Origin: Anaerolineae bacterium
GTDB taxonomy: Bacteria; Chloroflexota; Anaerolineae; Anaerolineales; UBA4823
Direction: 5' to 3'
Length of the DNA: 7,337 nucleotides
Assembly: GCA_030622805.1 (NCBI GenBank)
Contig: JAUXFR010000066.1
Span: 1-7,337, forward strand
Position 1 is the stretch's first letter, and each line of letters opens with the position of its first letter. The translations under genes and the position numbers were made by a program. Of the stretch, positions 4,422-7,337 are shown in pieces. The notes beneath the pieces are model-generated. The model was not told where the DNA came from. It did no database searches and saw only the letters and a program-made list of their open reading frames with translations.

Positions 4422-7337
4422 ATGAATCGTAATCCCACCACCCACCCCTACCTCCAGGCCCTCCATAAGCGTGTATTGATCTATGACGGCGCTATGGGCA
4501 CCAACCTTCAAGCACAGGATCTGACCGCCGGACATTTTGGCGGAGAACAGTACAATGGCTGCATTGATTATCTGGTGATCAGCTATCCAGAGGCGGTCGA
4601 AAAGGTCCACCGTTCTTTTCTGGATGTGGGCGTGGATGTGATAGAGACGGACACTTTTCGTTCCAACCGCATTACATTGGGTGAATACGGTCTGTCTGAC
4701 CAGGTAATTGAGATCAACCGCGCCGCAGCCGCCCTCGCCCGACGGTTGGCGGACGAGTACAGTACTGACGGGCATCAGCGCTTTGTAGCGGGATCCATGG
4801 GTCCGTCCGGGAAGCTTCCCTCGGCTGAAGATCCGGAGCTGGCTGACGTCGGCTATGATGAGCTTGCTGAAGTATTCCGGGAGCAGGCGCTGGGTCTGAT
4901 CCAGGGCGGTGCGGACGTGCTGCTGATCGAGACATCGCAGGACATACTGGAAGCCAAAGCAGTGATCGCTGGAATCCACGATGCGTTTCGCGAGAGTGGG
5001 ACCTATCTGCCGATCCAGGCGCAGGTCACGCTGGATACGACCGGGCGCATGCTGCTGGGGACCGATATCGCCGCTGTGCTGACCATCCTGGAAGGGTTGG
5101 ATATCGACGTGATCGGGCTGAACTGCTCCACCGGTCCGGAGCACATGCGGGAGCCGATCCAATACCTGGGCGAAAACGCACGCCTGCCTGTCTCGTGCAT
5201 CCCGAACGCGGGTCTGCCAATCAATGTGGATGGAGAAGCGGTCTACCCGCTGGAGCCGGAGCCGTTCTCCGACGCGCTGGTAGAGTTCGTTGAGAAAAAC
5301 AGGATCAGCGTGGTGGGTGGATGCTGCGGCACTACCCCGGCACACCTGGCGCTGCTGGTAAATAAGCTGGGTGGAGAGAGCCAGCGCGTGGCTCATCCAC
5401 CACGCCCTACTCACAACGTCCCACGGTTAGCTTCCTCAACGCAGGCAATCCCGATGCACCAGGAACCCCCGCCGCTATTGATCGGAGAACGCTGCAATGC
5501 ACAGGGCAGCCGTAAATTCAAACGCATTTTGCTGGAAGGAGATTACGATACAATCCTGGAATTAGGCAGGGCGCAGGTGGAGAGAGGTGCGCATGCTTTG
5601 GATATTTCTGTTGCGGTCACTGAACGGGCGGATGAAGCCGAGCTGATGCGCAGAGTTGTGAAGAAGCTGGCTTCAGGCGTAGAGGTACCGCTGGTGATCG
5701 ATACCACTGAACCGGACGTGATGGAAATCGCATTGAAGACCGCCCCTGGACGATGTATGCTAAATTCTACCCATTTGGAGGGAGGACGTCAGAAAGCTGA
5801 CCGGGTCTTCGATTTGGCAAAAGAACACAACGCGGTTGTACTTTGCCTGACCATGGATGAGGCAGGCATGGGGAAGACCGCAGAGCGCAAGCTCGAAATC
5901 GCAAAACACATCTACGACATAGCTGTCAACGAGCATGGGTTGCAGCCGGAAGCGCTCGTGTTTGATACGCTCACTTTTACCCTGGCGACCGGGGAACCGG
6001 AATACGTAAATTCTGCAGTTGAGACCATCGAGGGCATCCGGCGTATTAAGGCAGAATTGCCCGGTGTGATGACCTCCCTGGGGGTGAGCAACGTTTCCTT
6101 TGGGCTCAGTCGAAATGCCCGTCCGGTGCTGAACAGCATCATGCTTTACCACTCCGTTCAAGCAGGATTGGACATGGCGATCGTCAATCCTGCTCAGATC
6201 ACACCTTATGTTGAAATTCCTGAGGTAGAGCGGGAACTGTGTGAAGATTTGCTACTCAATCGCCGTCCGGATGCCCTGCAGCGCTTTATTGAATACTTTG
6301 AAGAGCGCGGTGAAAGCGTACTGAGTGGCGAAGAATCAGTCGATCCAACGGCGGATATGACCCCTGAGGAACGCCTGCACTGGCGCATCCTGCACCGCCA
6401 TAAGGAAGGAGTCGAAGCGGACATTGACGAGATCATGGCGCGTCAGAGCGATTTATCCCGGCATGAGGCCGCGGTGAACATATTGAACACCGTACTCCTT
6501 CCTGCCATGAAGGAAGTTGGCGACCGCTTTGGTGCCGGTGAATTGATCCTGCCCTTCGTGCTGCAGTCAGCCGAGGTGATGAAGGTCTCCGTGGCGCACC
6601 TGGAGGATTATTTAGAGCGCGTGGGTGGCACCAGCAAAGGGACCGTGGTGCTCGCCACCGTCTACGGCGACGTGCATGATATCGGCAAGAACCTGGTCAA
6701 GACCATCCTTTCCAACAACGGCTACACGGTGGTCGATCTGGGTAAGCAGGTGCCCGCAGAGACGATCATCTCAAAAGCTATCGATGTGGAAGCCGACGCC
6801 ATCGGGCTGAGCGCACTGCTGGTGAACACCAGCAAACAGATGCCGCTGATTGTCAACGAGCTGCATCGCCGTGGGCTGGAGATGCCAGTGCTGGTAGGTG
6901 GTGCTGCCATCAATCGCCGCTTCAGCTGGCGCATTCAATATACGGAGGACGATGAATATTACCAGCCGGGCGTCTTCTACTGCAAGGATGCTTTTGAAGG
7001 ATTGGGAGTGATGGAAGATTTAATAGATCCGGATAAGCGAGATGCGCTCATGGCGGGTGTGCAAGCAGGTGCACAGAGGGAGCTGTCCAAGACTGTCGGT
7101 GTCAGTGTAGATAGCACCGTAAAAATGCAATCCAGTGCCCAACCAGCGTCATCCATCCCTCAACCGCCTTCTTGGGGGCCGCGGGTCGTCAGCGAGATGC
7201 CGCTTGAACTTGTCTTTCAGCAGTTGCATAAGAACGAATTGTTCCGCCTGTCCTGGGGCGTCAAGAACACGCGCGGTGAGGCCTGGGAAAGCCTGAAAAC
7301 CGAGTTTGAGCGCCGCCTCGGCTTGATGCAGATGGAG
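4422..7337 (+). CDS. metH: Cobalamin-dependent methionine synthase MetH (3' end outside window)
   Basis: Transfers the methyl group of 5-methyltetrahydrofolate to homocysteine through a cobalamin bound by the enzyme, in the cytoplasm. 972 residues are visible without a stop. The homocysteine domain (about 14-313) opens with YDGAMGTNLQ and has zinc ligands Cys235 (GLNCSTG) and Cys301/Cys302 (GGCCGTTP). The pterin domain (about 351-615) shows IGERCNAQGSRKF, LNSTHLEGG, DTLTFTLATG and GVSNVSFG. The B12 cap is about 655-735. The B12 domain (about 738-870) has DVHDIG with His752 as cobalt ligand, GLSALLVNTSK and a GGAA motif. A Ser/Pro/Gln-rich linker (about 890-915) leads to PPSWGPRVVSEMPLELVF, which I take as the start of the AdoMet-dependent reactivation domain. 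DTLTFTL replaces the E. coli-type DPNIF and resembles actinobacterial and chloroflexal MetH. The enzyme probably continues for some 200-300 residues. A corrinoid methyltransferase without methionine synthase activity is unlikely given the full domain order. Confidence 0.95.
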   Translation, partial: MNRNPTTHPYLQALHKRVLIYDGAMGTNLQAQDLTAGHFGGEQYNGCIDYLVISYPEAVEKVHRSFLDVGVDVIETDTFRSNRITLGEYGLSDQVIEINRAAAALARRLADEYSTDGHQRFVAGSMGPSGKLPSAEDPELADVGYDELAEVFREQALGLIQGGADVLLIETSQDILEAKAVIAGIHDAFRESGTYLPIQAQVTLDTTGRMLLGTDIAAVLTILEGLDIDVIGLNCSTGPEHMREPIQYLGENARLPVSCIPNAGLPINVDGEAVYPLEPEPFSDALVEFVEKNRISVVGGCCGTTPAHLALLVNKLGGESQRVAHPPRPTHNVPRLASSTQAIPMHQEPPPLLIGERCNAQGSRKFKRILLEGDYDTILELGRAQVERGAHALDISVAVTERADEAELMRRVVKKLASGVEVPLVIDTTEPDVMEIALKTAPGRCMLNSTHLEGGRQKADRVFDLAKEHNAVVLCLTMDEAGMGKTAERKLEIAKHIYDIAVNEHGLQPEALVFDTLTFTLATGEPEYVNSAVETIEGIRRIKAELPGVMTSLGVSNVSFGLSRNARPVLNSIMLYHSVQAGLDMAIVNPAQITPYVEIPEVERELCEDLLLNRRPDALQRFIEYFEERGESVLSGEESVDPTADMTPEERLHWRILHRHKEGVEADIDEIMARQSDLSRHEAAVNILNTVLLPAMKEVGDRFGAGELILPFVLQSAEVMKVSVAHLEDYLERVGGTSKGTVVLATVYGDVHDIGKNLVKTILSNNGYTVVDLGKQVPAETIISKAIDVEADAIGLSALLVNTSKQMPLIVNELHRRGLEMPVLVGGAAINRRFSWRIQYTEDDEYYQPGVFYCKDAFEGLGVMEDLIDPDKRDALMAGVQAGAQRELSKTVGVSVDSTVKMQSSAQPASSIPQPPSWGPRVVSEMPLELVFQQLHKNELFRLSWGVKNTRGEAWESLKTEFERRLGLMQME

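Noticed and set aside
4407..5414. 335-codon open frame on the minus strand opposite metH
   Set aside because: It lies antisense to the homocysteine domain, whose zinc-ligand and GAMGTN motifs are unmistakable. The predicted peptide is rich in Arg, His and Gln without any recognisable domain.

Overview
The window looks like chromosomal DNA of an anaerobic or facultative bacterium, most likely a Chloroflexota (Anaerolineae-like) lineage. I infer this from the type of methionine synthase, which resembles actinobacterial and chloroflexal MetH more than the E. coli type, and from the complete tungstate uptake operon. The taxon is a recollection-based guess; there is no rRNA or other marker. No mobile element, CRISPR array, tRNA or rRNA is visible.

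Layout. Bases 2-199 (+) are the last 65 codons of recR (recombination mediator). A gene-poor stretch of about 160 bases follows, with short AT-rich repeats. From 4224 down to 357 on the minus strand lies a four-gene tungstate unit, in order of transcription: a one-component regulator (winged helix joined to a periplasmic-binding-protein-like ligand domain, 4224-3223), tupA (tungstate-binding lipoprotein, 3188-2325), tupB (permease, 2152-1457) and tupC (ATPase with a C-terminal oxyanion-binding TOBE/MOP-like region, 1457-357). A 172-base gap between tupA and tupB holds a direct repeat and an inverted repeat. On the plus strand, diverging from the regulator, a cobalamin-dependent methionine synthase (metH) starts at 4422 and runs off the right edge. 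972 residues are visible: homocysteine, pterin, B12-cap and B12 domains plus the beginning of the reactivation domain.

How it works together. TupA captures tungstate outside the membrane, TupB carries it across, and TupC supplies ATP. The adjacent regulator, whose ligand domain belongs to the fold used for molybdate/tungstate-type sensing, probably controls the operon and perhaps the divergent metH. The 197-base divergent region contains two back-to-back promoter candidates with nearly the same extended -10 sequence and only 16 bases between their -35 elements. The metH leader also carries a strong inverted repeat that I cannot assign to a known riboswitch. The most unusual items are the regulator architecture and this shared control region; the remainder is conventional metabolism.
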